64,000 bases of DNA from positions 170,508 through 234,507 of the forward strand of contig NZ_JAUSRF010000009.1 in the NCBI RefSeq assembly GCF_030811685.1, read 5' to 3'. The notes beneath the pieces are model-generated. The model saw only the letters and a program-made list of their open reading frames with translations, was not told where the DNA came from and searched no databases. This document shows, in pieces, positions 1 through 7,838 of this stretch. The number at the start of each line of letters is the position of its first letter. The stretch's first letter is position 1. This stretch comes from Neorhizobium huautlense (lineage in GTDB: Bacteria; Pseudomonadota; Alphaproteobacteria; Rhizobiales; Rhizobiaceae). The position numbers and the translations under genes are program-made.

Positions 1-2
1 AT

Positions 3-173
3 GAGACCTTGCGCGACCGCATGACCGGCCTGCCGCGCATTTCGCTGAACGGGTATTATCAGGTACCGCGTTATGTTTCCGCGCTGGCTTCGGGACTGCC
101 CTTTGCGTTGTCGGCCAAACCACGTATGGCGGGAGACAAGGAATTGTCGCCGGCGGGCGAAGTGGTGGGGTAG
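3..173 (+). CDS. C-terminal end of an unrecognised protein (partial)
   Basis: An open frame enters from the left edge and ends at TAG 171-173, giving the last 56 residues of a protein that starts outside the window. The visible end reads as a normal coding tail (ending in SPAGEVVG) with codon use like its neighbours. I do not recognise the family. It runs towards pdxH, which lies on the other strand beyond a repeat cluster, so it is not co-transcribed with it. That it is coding is fairly likely; function is unknown. Confidence 0.5.
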   Translation, partial: ETLRDRMTGLPRISLNGYYQVPRYVSALASGLPFALSAKPRMAGDKELSPAGEVVG

Positions 174-263
174 TCCTATCAGATTTGCTGTGGCGCCATA
201 ACTCTTCTCCCCGTTTTGACGGCAAGGCTACCGCATATGGCATTGTGATGGTGCCGCCAGCCA

Positions 264-467
264 ATCTCCCCCCTTGAGGGGGAGATGTCCGGCAGGACAG
301 AGGGGGATATTTCTGGCGCAAATGCCGATTTCACCCCGCCTGCCGCACCGTTGTTTACCCCCCTCTGTCACCTTTCGGTGACATCTCCCCCTCAAGGGGG
401 GAGATTATTGGGAGCAAGCCGCACCACCTCAGATCATAGCGATATCCCTGCCCTCAAGGGGGGAGAT
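264..467. repeat. RIME-like palindromic intergenic repeat cluster
   Basis: Two copies of a roughly 45-base element lie in opposite orientation at about 264-306 and 359-406, each with the core CTCCCCCTTGAGGGGGAGAT or its complement, so the pair could fold into one large stem-loop. A third short copy (CCTCAAGGGGGGAGATC) is at about 452-467. This fills most of the gene-free stretch between the partial first gene and pdxH. Elements of this kind are scattered between genes in Rhizobiaceae. It sits just past the 3' end of pdxH and may act as a transcription stop; that is inference. Confidence 0.75.
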
Positions 468-493
468 CGGCTGGGCGCACCCTCACCCGAAAA

Positions 494-1114
494 TCACGGA
501 TACATCCGCACCTTCTGCCAATCCCCCTCCGGCGTGTCGCGTCGGAATTCCACGCGGTCGTGAAGCCGGAACGGGCGGTCGTGCCAGAATTCGATCGACA
601 CCGGCCTGATGCGGAAACCCGACCAGTGCGGTGGCCGCGGAATTTCGCCGATCGCGTATCGCGCGGTATATTCGGCCACCGCCTTTTCCAGCGCAAACCG
701 GCCTTCCAGCGGCCGCGACTGTTTTGAGGCCCAGGCGCCGATGCGGCTGCCGCGCGGGCGTGTCGCATAATATTCGTCGGCTTCCGCGTCCGTCACCACC
801 TCGACCTCGCCACGCAGGCGCACCTGCCGCCGCAGCGATTTCCAGTGGAAAACCATGGCCGCTTTCTGTTGCCCCAACAGTTCACGGCCCTTCTGGCTTT
901 CGAAATTCGTGTAGAACACGAAACCGCGTTCGTCATACCCCTTCAACAGCACCATGCGCACATTTGGCAGGCCATTTTCGTCCACCGTTGCAACCGCAAC
1001 GGCGTTCGGATCGTTGATCTCGGAGGCCGTAGCATCTTTCAACCAGGCGCCGAACAGCGAAAATGGTTCATTTCCCTCGGTGAAGTCACCGGATGTTAAC
1101 TCAACTTCTGTCAT
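494..1114 (-). CDS. pdxH: Pyridoxamine 5'-phosphate oxidase
   Basis: This encodes a 206-residue FMN-dependent oxidase that converts pyridoxine or pyridoxamine 5'-phosphate to pyridoxal 5'-phosphate, the last step of vitamin B6 cofactor synthesis, in the cytosol. The length fits the family. Visible hallmarks are the N-terminal [19 protein letters not shown] strand pair, the [13 protein letters not shown] segment, [15 protein letters not shown], and the C-terminal domain [16 protein letters not shown] ending in RMYP. The open frame extends further upstream, but the start at 1114 gives the family length, and the extra residues read like the antisense of the lipoprotein gene. The two genes diverge with starts about 10 bases apart. 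Confidence 0.95.
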   Translation of the reverse strand: MTEVELTSGDFTEGNEPFSLFGAWLKDATASEINDPNAVAVATVDENGLPNVRMVLLKGYDERGFVFYTNFESQKGRELLGQQKAAMVFHWKSLRRQVRLRGEVEVVTDAEADEYYATRPRGSRIGAWASKQSRPLEGRFALEKAVAEYTARYAIGEIPRPPHWSGFRIRPVSIEFWHDRPFRLHDRVEFRRDTPEGDWQKVRMYP

Positions 1115-1124
1115 ATTGACGAAA

Positions 1125-1622
1125 ATGCTCCCGATATATGAAGTGCATCCGAAACAGTTTCGAAGTGGACGCAAGTTGGCATTGATAGCAAAGACATTTA
1201 ACCGCACAAGCCAGAGACGCCCGTTTGCGGCCAAAGGTCTTGCGATTATTGCCGTTGCCGCCGCGCTGTCCAGTTGCACCAGTTCGCTCGACCTGTTTGG
1301 CGGCGACAAGGTCGATCGCATGTCGACCGGCACGATACAGGCCAAGCGCAACCCGACCACCATGTCCGACGAAGTGACCGTGCAGAACGCCGTGTCCTCG
1401 GCCGACCTTTCCAAGGTGTCGATGTCGCCGCTGCCCTGGGCCAACACCACCACCGGCAGCGCCGGCGTGGTTTCCTCCATTCGCGAAGGCCGCAACCAGG
1501 GCCACATCTGCCGCGACTTTACCACGACGCGCCATTCCTTTGAAGGCATTGCCCAATTTACCGGCCAGACCTGCCTGACAAATTCCGGTGACTGGATGCT
1601 GACCTCCTTCGACCGCCAGTAA
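1125..1622 (+). CDS. Outer-membrane-type lipoprotein, RT0821/Lpp0805 surface protein-like
   Basis: A 165-residue protein with a lipoprotein signal: a basic stretch ([10 protein letters not shown]), a hydrophobic core ([11 protein letters not shown]) and the lipobox LSSC at about residues 48-51, so the mature protein would be lipid-anchored. The mature part carries [32 protein letters not shown] and [17 protein letters not shown], which resemble the small alphaproteobacterial surface-antigen lipoproteins. The signal sits unusually far in when the first ATG is used; TTG codons at 1176 or 1182 would give a more usual signal peptide and would also clear the pdxH start region. The role is unknown. 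Confidence 0.75.
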   Translation: MLPIYEVHPKQFRSGRKLALIAKTFNRTSQRRPFAAKGLAIIAVAAALSSCTSSLDLFGGDKVDRMSTGTIQAKRNPTTMSDEVTVQNAVSSADLSKVSMSPLPWANTTTGSAGVVSSIREGRNQGHICRDFTTTRHSFEGIAQFTGQTCLTNSGDWMLTSFDRQ

Positions 1623-1857
1623 AGTCACCGGTAAATCTACCTTCCCGAGACACAAGAATATCCCCGGTAACCTTTTATAGCGGTTGCCGTTTACCTTGAT
1701 TTTCAACACCTCCTTAGCGGTTCATCTGGTAACGTCTTGCCATTACGCAGACGCCTGACCGGACATGAGGAACCGAGGGCGCCCTGCAAGAGTTCCTTTG
1801 TCTCGGGGGTCCAGGATGATCGCGGACCCGCCGCCCAAGCGTAACCGGTGGTGCAAG

Positions 1858-3114
1858 ATGCGCGATCCCTATTCCGTCCTCGGCGTGAAACGCAACGCGG
1901 ACGCCGACGAAATCAAGGCCGCATGGCGTTCGAAGGCGAAATCCGTCCATCCGGATCATAATCTCGACGATCCGAGCGCGACCGGCCGTTTTGCAGAAGT
2001 CGGCCAGGCCTATGACGTCCTGAAGGATCCGGACAAGCGCCGTCGTTACGACAAGGCCGCCGACATGCACCAGACCATCATGCAGCAGCGTGAAGCCGCC
2101 AGACAGGCGGAAGAACGCGCAAAAGCCGCGCGTGCCAACGCCGAAAAGGTGATGGAAGAACTGGCCCGCGCCAATGCGCAGCGCGCCCAGAACCAGTCTC
2201 AGGCACAGGCAAAGCCCAAGGCCGCCGCGCAATCTCAGGCTCACGCCCAGACCCAGACGAACAATGCCGACGAGCCGCCGGTCGAAGACGCCGAAGACAT
2301 GATCGAGCGCATTTTCGGCTCGGGCGACGAAGCCACCGATGCCGCGCGTGAAAAAGCAGCCGCACAGGCGAAAGCCCAGGCACAGCAGCAGGCGCAACAA
2401 CAAGCTCAAGCTCAAGCTCAGGCACAAGCGAAGGCCAAGGCCGACGCTGCCGCCGACACCAGGGCCGAGGCCGGCTCCGAAACCGTCGCATCCGCAGATG
2501 ACAATGCCGCCAAGGCCGAACCCGCGCCAAAACAGCCTTTGCCCATGCAGGCCGTCGAACTGGTGGCAGCCCTCGTGCGCCGCTGGCGTGGCGCCCCGCC
2601 GGAAAAGGCACCGGACATGACGGCGGAAGTGATCGTCACGCTGGACGACCTGATCGCCCAGAACACCGTGCCCATGCATCTCGCCGACGAACGCGATGTG
2701 AAATTGCCGCTGGAAGCCGGCATGACCGATGGTCATGTGGTGCGGATGAAGGGTCAGGGGCTGAAAATGCCCTCCCCCATCGCCCGCGGCGATCTGGTCG
2801 TCACCGTGCGCGTTGCCCGGCACGAACGTTTCCGTCTCGAAGGTTTTGACCTGCACACGGTTTTGGCCATTTCGCTCGAAGATGCCGTGCTCGGCACAGA
2901 GACCGAAGTGGAGACACCGGGGGGCAAAGTGCCGATCACCATTCCCGCCTGGTCGGGCTCGGATCGCAGCATCACGCTCGATGGTCTTGGCCTTGCAGAT
3001 GGTGACGGCGGGCGTGGAGCGCTGGTCGTGGAACTGCGGGTCGTCCTGTGGGAAAAGCCGGACGAAAAGGTTACCGACCTGATGAAACACATGCGCCACG
3101 GCCTGTATGTATGA
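1858..3114 (+). CDS. DnaJ-like co-chaperone with Ala/Gln-rich linker
   Basis: A 418-residue J-domain protein. Residues 1-67 are a J domain with the HPD motif at 31-33, which in this family stimulates DnaK ATPase activity. Residues about 70-225 are a long Ala/Gln/Lys-rich, probably coiled-coil or disordered linker; residues about 250-410 match the DnaJ C-terminal substrate-binding fold (VIVTLDDLIAQ, VRMKGQGLKMP, GDLVVTVRV). The cysteine zinc-finger repeats of true DnaJ and a Gly/Phe region are absent, so it is of CbpA type. The frame is open upstream, but ATG 1858 puts the J domain at the N terminus. fabI follows on the same strand after 150 bases. Confidence 0.88.
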   Translation: MRDPYSVLGVKRNADADEIKAAWRSKAKSVHPDHNLDDPSATGRFAEVGQAYDVLKDPDKRRRYDKAADMHQTIMQQREAARQAEERAKAARANAEKVMEELARANAQRAQNQSQAQAKPKAAAQSQAHAQTQTNNADEPPVEDAEDMIERIFGSGDEATDAAREKAAAQAKAQAQQQAQQQAQAQAQAQAKAKADAAADTRAEAGSETVASADDNAAKAEPAPKQPLPMQAVELVAALVRRWRGAPPEKAPDMTAEVIVTLDDLIAQNTVPMHLADERDVKLPLEAGMTDGHVVRMKGQGLKMPSPIARGDLVVTVRVARHERFRLEGFDLHTVLAISLEDAVLGTETEVETPGGKVPITIPAWSGSDRSITLDGLGLADGDGGRGALVVELRVVLWEKPDEKVTDLMKHMRHGLYV

Positions 3115-3265
3115 AGGTTTTGCAACAGTTTCTGTTGCTGCGCACCCTTTGTTACGGTCTCTAACAGGAGATGATCTGCCGCAAGCTTGAACCACCGGTC
3201 CGCCTATGCCATAGGCAAACGACTATTTGGGCGGGTATCCGCCATTGCAGTTCAGGGGACTATTC

Positions 3266-4084
3266 ATGGTTCAGGCTACCGGCCTCATGGCAGGCAAACG
3301 CGGCGTCATCTTCGGCGTCGCCAACAACCGCTCGATCGCATGGGGCATCGCCAAGGCCATTCACGCACAGGGCGGCGAGATCGCTCTCACCTGGCAGGGC
3401 GATGCGCTGAAGAAGCGCGTCGAGCCTCTCGCCACCGAAATCGGCGCCTTCATGGCCGGCCACTGTGACGTGACCGACGAAGCGTCGATCGACGAAGTCT
3501 TCGCCAATGTCGAAAAGGAATGGGGCAAGATCGATTTCATCGTTCACGCCATCGGCTTTTCCGACAAGGACGAACTGACCGGTCGTTACGTCGACACCTC
3601 CGCCGACAACTTCGCCAAGACGATGCAGATCTCGGTCTATTCCTTCACCTCGATCGCACGCCGCGCCGAAAAGCTGATGACCGATGGCGGCTCGATGCTG
3701 ACCCTCACCTACTATGGTGCGGAAAAGGTCATGCCGAACTATAACGTCATGGGCGTTGCCAAGGCCGCACTCGAAGCCAGCGTGAAATATCTCGCGGTCG
3801 ACCTCGGCCCGAAGAACATCCGCGTCAACGCCATTTCGGCCGGCCCGATCAAGACGCTTGCCGCTTCCGGCATCGGCGATTTCCGCTACATTCTGAAGTG
3901 GAACGAATATAACGCGCCGCTGCGCCGCACCGTCACCATCGAGGAAGTCGGTGATGTCGGCCTCTACATGCTCTCCGACCTGTCGCGCTCCGTGACCGGC
4001 GAAGTGCATCACGCCGACAGCGGTTACCACACGATCGGCATGAAGGCGGTCGACGCGCCTGACATCTCGGTCATCAAGGACTGA
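3266..4084 (+). CDS. fabI: Enoyl-[acyl-carrier-protein] reductase (NADH)
   Basis: A 272-residue short-chain-dehydrogenase-type reductase that carries out the last reduction of each type II fatty acid elongation cycle. The nucleotide-binding segment VIFGVANNRSIAWGIAKA is the FabI form of the glycine motif. Catalytic residues by analogy with E. coli FabI are Tyr149, Tyr159 and Lys166. NAISAGPIKTLAASGI is the substrate-binding loop, a site of triclosan or diazaborine contact in the family. Length is normal. ATG 3266 is preceded by CAGGGGAC and gives the family N terminus, so I prefer it to the upstream ATG. It is followed after 23 bases by the phosphatase gene, likely the same operon. Confidence 0.95.
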   Translation: MVQATGLMAGKRGVIFGVANNRSIAWGIAKAIHAQGGEIALTWQGDALKKRVEPLATEIGAFMAGHCDVTDEASIDEVFANVEKEWGKIDFIVHAIGFSDKDELTGRYVDTSADNFAKTMQISVYSFTSIARRAEKLMTDGGSMLTLTYYGAEKVMPNYNVMGVAKAALEASVKYLAVDLGPKNIRVNAISAGPIKTLAASGIGDFRYILKWNEYNAPLRRTVTIEEVGDVGLYMLSDLSRSVTGEVHHADSGYHTIGMKAVDAPDISVIKD

Positions 4085-4107
4085 CTTCTTTATAAAGGCA
4101 TGCCGCA

Positions 4108-4698
4108 TTGCTGATTTATGTCATTCGCCACGGCCAGACAGACTGGAACGCCGAGGGCCGGCTGCAAGGCCAGAAGGATATCGATCTCAATGACTACGGT
4201 CGCTCTCAGGCGACCGCCAACGGCGAGGAACTCAGCGGCCTGATCGATGATCGGGTCGCCGAATTCGACTTCGTATCCAGTCCCATGGCCCGCACGCGCG
4301 CAACCATGGAACTGGCGCGCAAGGCCATGGGCCTCCCCCCCAAAGACTACCGCACCGACGAGCGCCTTCGCGAACTTTCCTTCGGAGACTGGGAAGGCTT
4401 TACGCTGAAGGAAGTGCGCCAGAGCGAGCCGGAACGGCTTGCCGCCCGCAAGGCCGAAAAATGGGGATTTATCCCGCCCGGCGACGATGCGGAAAGTTAT
4501 GAAATCCTCTCATGGCGGGTTGGCGCATGGCTGCAATCGGTGACGCAGCCGACCGTGTGCGTCTGCCACGGCGGCGTCATCCGCACGCTGTTTCGGCTTG
4601 TCGGCGACATGCCGGAGGATGAGGCCGCGACCATCCCGATCCCGCAGGACCGGATTCTGGTGATCAACCGGGATGAGAAGCGGATCGGCTGGATCTGA
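4108..4698 (+). CDS. Histidine phosphatase family protein (phosphoglycerate mutase-like)
   Basis: A 196-residue protein of the histidine phosphatase superfamily. The N-terminal motif RHGQTDWN (His8 as the phospho-acceptor), the SPMARTRATMELA segment, the acidic RELSFGDWEG block and the second histidine in VCHGGVIRTLF are all present. Length and motifs fit the cofactor-independent broad-specificity phosphatases often labelled phosphoglycerate mutase; the substrate cannot be told from sequence. The start is a TTG that places the catalytic motif right at the N terminus as in relatives. It lies 23 bases past fabI, an arrangement I recall from other rhizobia. Confidence 0.88.
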   Translation: MLIYVIRHGQTDWNAEGRLQGQKDIDLNDYGRSQATANGEELSGLIDDRVAEFDFVSSPMARTRATMELARKAMGLPPKDYRTDERLRELSFGDWEGFTLKEVRQSEPERLAARKAEKWGFIPPGDDAESYEILSWRVGAWLQSVTQPTVCVCHGGVIRTLFRLVGDMPEDEAATIPIPQDRILVINRDEKRIGWI

Positions 4699-4717
4699 GG
4701 GACTTGCGTCGGCGGGC

Positions 4718-5140
4718 CTACCGCCTGCTTTCGCGCAACAGATGCGCCCTCGCCAGATCAGCCAGACGTTTGCGGATCAGATCGAAGAACGCCTTCGTCA
4801 CCATGCCGTAATCGACGCGGCCCGGATCACCCGGCAGAGCTCGCAAGTGATCACCCGGCCATTCGAACCGATTGATCTCCAGCTTCACATAATTGACGTC
4901 GCTATCGAGCCCGATCGATCTGGCAATCTCGGCCGATATCTCGATGGACAATTTTTCTTCTCCGGGTTCCGGATAAGCATGGGTGATCGGCACCACGACG
5001 ACCAATCCGGTCTCTTTGGAGGAAACAACGATAGCGCAGGGACGATCCTTGCCTCCTGCCGACACGCCCTTCAACTGATCGGCGTGCCAGAGGTAATTGT
5101 AGCGAACCACCAGACCCGGAACCGGATCAGGCAGCGTCAT
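4718..5140 (-). CDS. Type II toxin, PemK/MazF-like
   Basis: A 140-residue protein resembling the PemK/MazF endoribonuclease toxins that cleave mRNA. The features seen are the early GLVVRYNYLW strand, RPCAIVVSS, VVVVPITHA and the later KLEINRFEWPGDHLRALPG block. It starts inside the last codons of the upstream antitoxin gene (4-base overlap), the usual antitoxin-first order, so the two are translationally coupled. The divergence from classical MazF is large and RNase activity is inferred, not shown. The pair lies between the fabI-phosphatase genes and aroC, which suggests insertion into that neighbourhood. Confidence 0.75.
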   Translation of the reverse strand: MTLPDPVPGLVVRYNYLWHADQLKGVSAGGKDRPCAIVVSSKETGLVVVVPITHAYPEPGEEKLSIEISAEIARSIGLDSDVNYVKLEINRFEWPGDHLRALPGDPGRVDYGMVTKAFFDLIRKRLADLARAHLLRESRR

Positions 5141-5391
5141 TTGCCGACGACGCCATATTCGGCGGCCTCGATCTCGGCCAGCAACGTCTCATCGATATCC
5201 TCGATGCGAAGGGCTTCCCGTTCCTTCTGTTTCAGCCGACGATAACGCTCCAGTTCTGCGGCCCCCAGATATCCGCCGATGACACGGCCATGCGAGGTGA
5301 CCTCGATAACGTCAGTGGAAAACGCCTCGTCGCGATATTTGCCGAACCCACGAGCAAATTCGGTCGCCGATATCTGAATTGCGCGCGCCAT
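5137..5391 (-). CDS. Antitoxin of the PemK/MazF-like pair (Phd/YefM-type)
   Basis: An 84-residue antitoxin. The N-terminal half (IQISATEFARGFGKYRDEA, then VIEVTSHGRVIGGYLGAAE) looks like the DNA-binding fold of Phd/YefM-type antitoxins; the C-terminal half is charged and helical (RYRRLKQKEREALRIEDID), suited to wrap the toxin. The start at 5391 is fixed by an upstream GGTGGAGA ribosome site seven bases away; the longer frame upstream is rejected because it would run through the promoter. It overlaps the toxin start by 4 bases. It most likely represses its own promoter. Confidence 0.75.
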   Translation of the reverse strand: MARAIQISATEFARGFGKYRDEAFSTDVIEVTSHGRVIGGYLGAAELERYRRLKQKEREALRIEDIDETLLAEIEAAEYGVVGK

Positions 5392-5405
5392 GATCAATCT
5401 CCACC

Positions 5406-5442
5406 AAAATGCGCAAATTACAGAAAATGCGTATTTTGTCAA
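5406..5442 (-). promoter_or_regulatory. Promoter and repeats of the PemK/MazF-like operon
   Basis: Read on the minus strand there is a perfect -35 TTGACA (5437-5442), a 16-base spacer and a -10-like TAATTT (5415-5420). Two direct copies of CGCATTTT (5406-5413 and 5424-5431, 18 bases apart) lie in and just after it, a layout expected for operator sites of an autoregulated toxin-antitoxin operon. Antitoxin binding is inferred. Confidence 0.5.
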
Positions 5443-5499
5443 AAACACCGGAGGTCGACCACGATCACCCTGGTGCCGCCTAGCGCTCCGATCACCAGC

Positions 5500-5524
5500 A
5501 AGAGCAGGCTTGACGCCTGCTCTT
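5500..5524. terminator. Hairpin between toxin-antitoxin and small membrane gene
   Basis: A perfect 10-base inverted repeat (AAGAGCAGGC / GCCTGCTCTT, loop of 5) lies between the divergent promoter of the toxin-antitoxin operon and the 3' end of the small membrane protein gene at 5545. It would stop minus-strand transcription leaving that small gene. There is no long T tract, so terminator function is probable rather than sure. Confidence 0.45.
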
Positions 5525-5544
5525 GGCCTTAACCACCGGGCCGC

Positions 5545-5685
5545 TCACGGTCCGCGGTTTTCCTTTTCCTTGTTCTCCTGATCACGATGCCACTTGATGG
5601 CGTAGAACATGCCCACGCCGAGCACGATGATCTTGAACGGAAAAAAGACGTAAGGAAACCAATCCCACATTTTGGATATGTCCAT
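5545..5685 (-). CDS. Small single-span membrane protein (46 residues)
   Basis: A short frame of 46 codons from ATG 5685 to TGA 5545-5547. The product has an aromatic N-terminal part (MDISKMWDWF), one hydrophobic helix over about residues 11-31 (containing FFPFKIIVLGVG) and a charged tail (WHRDQENKEKENRGP). This pattern of one membrane span followed by a K/E/N-rich cytosolic end is typical of real small membrane proteins and is hard to get by chance. A hairpin follows its stop. No strong ribosome site is visible, and I do not recognise a named family. The other open frame over this interval, in a different register, looks non-coding. Confidence 0.55.
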   Translation of the reverse strand: MDISKMWDWFPYVFFPFKIIVLGVGMFYAIKWHRDQENKEKENRGP

Positions 5686-6029
5686 GCTGTTAATTGACAC
5701 TTGTCTATCGCAAGCAGCAATACGCCTAAATTGGCGTATGCCATATCAGCCATGTTGACGCAGATGCGATCAGAACTGCTCGTCACGTGACATGGGTGGG
5801 CTCGCCGCATGCAGGCAATGATGCAAACCATTAGAAATGCAGACATCTGAAGCAGAAACCCACTGAGATGGTGCTCTCGGGAGGAGCGCGAGTAAAGCAT
5901 TATTCACACATGAGTTGCATCCTGCCGACAACATTTCCAGTTGTGGAAAGAAAGCGCCCTGCGAGAACCGGAATTCATTTTCGGTGAATGGTCTCGTCAG
6001 CGGTCAATTGCGAACTCGTGGATCATCAT
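5686..6029. other. Gene-free stretch with one inverted repeat
   Basis: About 340 bases, more AT-rich than the surroundings, between the small membrane gene (leftward) and a membrane protein gene (rightward). It holds an inverted repeat ATACGCC-(6)-GGCGTAT at 5720-5739, upstream of both genes, which could be a regulator site. I see no convincing gene in it; the open frames across it have no family likeness. Confidence 0.4.
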
Positions 6030-6545
6030 ATGCTGCGTACATTTTTCGCCACTCCGCTTTCTCCTCTCTGGGCGCCGATATACACCGCGTTTTTCACCAC
6101 GTTATATATGCCGGAACAGGCAGAACTGGCTGCAGATTGGACGCTGCTCTACAAGGCGAGCATATATTGGACATTCGGCCTTGTTTACGGATACATCCCC
6201 ATGCTGATCCTTGCGCCGATGGCGCATATGGTTTTGCGGTGGAGAAACTATCAGTCTCTGTCCGCTTACATCATCACATGGTTCCTGATGTCGCAGTTGC
6301 TGTGGTGGGGATATCTCAACCTAGCCCCGCTGGAAAATGGCGTTTTCAACCAGCTGGTCATGGCATTCTTTTTCAACCTGCCCTGGATCCCTGCGGGTGC
6401 AACATTCTGGGCCATCGTCAGGCCGGACAGGCGCAGCCCGAAGAACGGCAAAGCGGTTGAACTCAACGACAGAGCAAAATCCACACCTGCAGCATCCAGC
6501 CGACAGCAAAGTTCATTCGGAATGCGCGGACGCGCCCCTCAATAA
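6030..6545 (+). CDS. Hypothetical membrane protein
   Basis: A 171-residue protein with about four hydrophobic segments: around WAPIYTAFFTTLYM, the stretch from YWTFGLVYGYIPMLI, the segment YIITWFLMSQLLWWGYL, and MAFFFNLPWIPAGATFWAI. The C-terminal 40 residues are polar and probably cytosolic. I do not recognise a family. ATG 6030 is chosen over ATG 5988 because it begins the hydrophobic protein directly (MLRTFFATPLSPLW). The next gene starts 43 bases downstream on the same strand. Confidence 0.55.
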   Translation: MLRTFFATPLSPLWAPIYTAFFTTLYMPEQAELAADWTLLYKASIYWTFGLVYGYIPMLILAPMAHMVLRWRNYQSLSAYIITWFLMSQLLWWGYLNLAPLENGVFNQLVMAFFFNLPWIPAGATFWAIVRPDRRSPKNGKAVELNDRAKSTPAASSRQQSSFGMRGRAPQ

Positions 6546-6588
6546 GCCTGTCGTTGACCTCAGAGCCTGCATTCCCCATCTATCCGGC

Positions 6589-7218
6589 ATGCCCAAACAC
6601 GCGAAAACCGATATCGAACTGCTGAAAACATGGACGCTGTCGACGGCGGCCACCCTTGGCTCATCCGTTCGTGCAAAAGGCATCCTGCAGGAAATCCAGG
6701 CGCGGCTTCCCGCCTTATCGAAAAAGTCGGTCGTGCTTGAAGGCAGCGAGATCACGCTTGCCATGCCCGCCAGCGACAAGGCCGCTTTCTCCGCGGCCGT
6801 GGCCGTCATCTCCAGGGTGATGGAAGAGGCCGAAACGCTGCCCGTCATCCCGCGCGAGATAGAGGATATCCTCACCATCAAGACGAGCGAACGCCATCGC
6901 TGGCTTGCCGACGGGCGGCTGCCGAGCGCCGGTACCCGCACGGTTCGCCTGAACGGCCGGGCCCGGCAAATCACCTTTCACGTCTTCGACCCCAGGATCG
7001 TGGAGGATCTTCTCGACCGGGGAGCCGTCGATGAATGGCGGGAAGAGGATATCGAGGCAAAAGCGGAAAAAAGGCGCCGTGCCGCCTATCAGGCAAAACT
7101 GACGCGGTCGCTGAAGAAGGCGAAAAAAGCCTCGGAAAAACCGAGGAGCGACGCGGACGAGGCAGCCCCGGAACTGCGCGGCTGGGAAGAATTCGATGTC
7201 GACGGGCTTCTTCGATAA
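6589..7218 (+). CDS. Hypothetical protein with basic C-terminal region
   Basis: A 209-residue cytosolic protein with no signal or membrane segment. Residues about 1-140 look like a folded alpha/beta domain (SAATLGSSVRAKGILQEIQARL, TIKTSERHRWLADGRLPSAG); residues 150-190 are a strongly charged helix rich in Lys, Arg and Glu (KAEKRRRAAYQAKLTRSLKKAKK). It ends with an acidic tail. I know of no assigned function. ATG 6589 is preferred because upstream codons overlap the membrane protein gene in another frame. It runs convergently to the DUF1344 gene. Confidence 0.6.
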   Translation: MPKHAKTDIELLKTWTLSTAATLGSSVRAKGILQEIQARLPALSKKSVVLEGSEITLAMPASDKAAFSAAVAVISRVMEEAETLPVIPREIEDILTIKTSERHRWLADGRLPSAGTRTVRLNGRARQITFHVFDPRIVEDLLDRGAVDEWREEDIEAKAEKRRRAAYQAKLTRSLKKAKKASEKPRSDADEAAPELRGWEEFDVDGLLR

Positions 7219-7251
7219 ACGAGGATTTAGAGCCCAGCCGACAGCCGGCAG

Positions 7252-7512
7252 TTACTGCACGATTTCCAGATCATCCACCACGCGGCTGCCGTCAACCACG
7301 GTGTAGAACACCACGACCTTTACGCCGGCGGTCAGGCCTTCGAAGTTGAATTCCTCCGGCACCTTGTAGGTTTTGCCGTCATCCAGCGTCAGCGAAAGCT
7401 TGCTCACATCCACCGCCTTGATGGTCGCTTCCACATCGACACTCTGCGCCCAGCTATTGATGGGAGAGAGGATGCTGGCCGTTGCCAGAAGTGCGGCGAT
7501 GAGGATGCGCAT
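7252..7512 (-). CDS. DUF1344-family periplasmic protein
   Basis: An 86-residue exported protein. Residues 1-22 form a signal peptide (MRILIAALLATASILSPINS, cleavage likely after WAQ), followed by a small beta-rich domain with ATIKAVDVSKLSLTLDDGKTYKVPEEF and VVVFYTVVDG, which matches the DUF1344 pattern found in rhizobia and brucellae. Function is unknown in the family as far as I know. The start at 7512 begins the signal peptide; the longer upstream frame has no signal-like start. It diverges from the GGDEF/EAL gene. Confidence 0.75.
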   Translation of the reverse strand: MRILIAALLATASILSPINSWAQSVDVEATIKAVDVSKLSLTLDDGKTYKVPEEFNFEGLTAGVKVVVFYTVVDGSRVVDDLEIVQ

Positions 7513-7838
7513 TGTGTGAGCCCTAAGGGAGCGGTTCGGTGACTTTGACTTGTACACAGATAGCCTCCTGATTGTGGCGGAATTTGCCCGGGATCGTGAC
7601 ATTTTTAGACTTAATGGTGACCGGAAAATTAACTGTGATTCAAGGGTTTCCGGCCAAATCCTGGCAAGCCCCGAAACATCACGATCCACAACATATCACG
7701 ACCGTCGATCAGGCTATATTCTTCAATCCTAGATTAACCTTGCGCGAATATGGTCGCAGCAGAATCCGGGTAGTGCGTAAGGGTGAACAAGGTTTGGTGG
7801 CTCGCGTTTCGGCACATCGCCATTTCGGCAGCAAACTG

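Noticed and set aside
5529..5900. 123-codon frame on the minus strand overlapping the small membrane gene
   Set aside because: Cys/Arg/Ser-rich translation with no pattern; the 46-codon frame in another register is far more protein-like.
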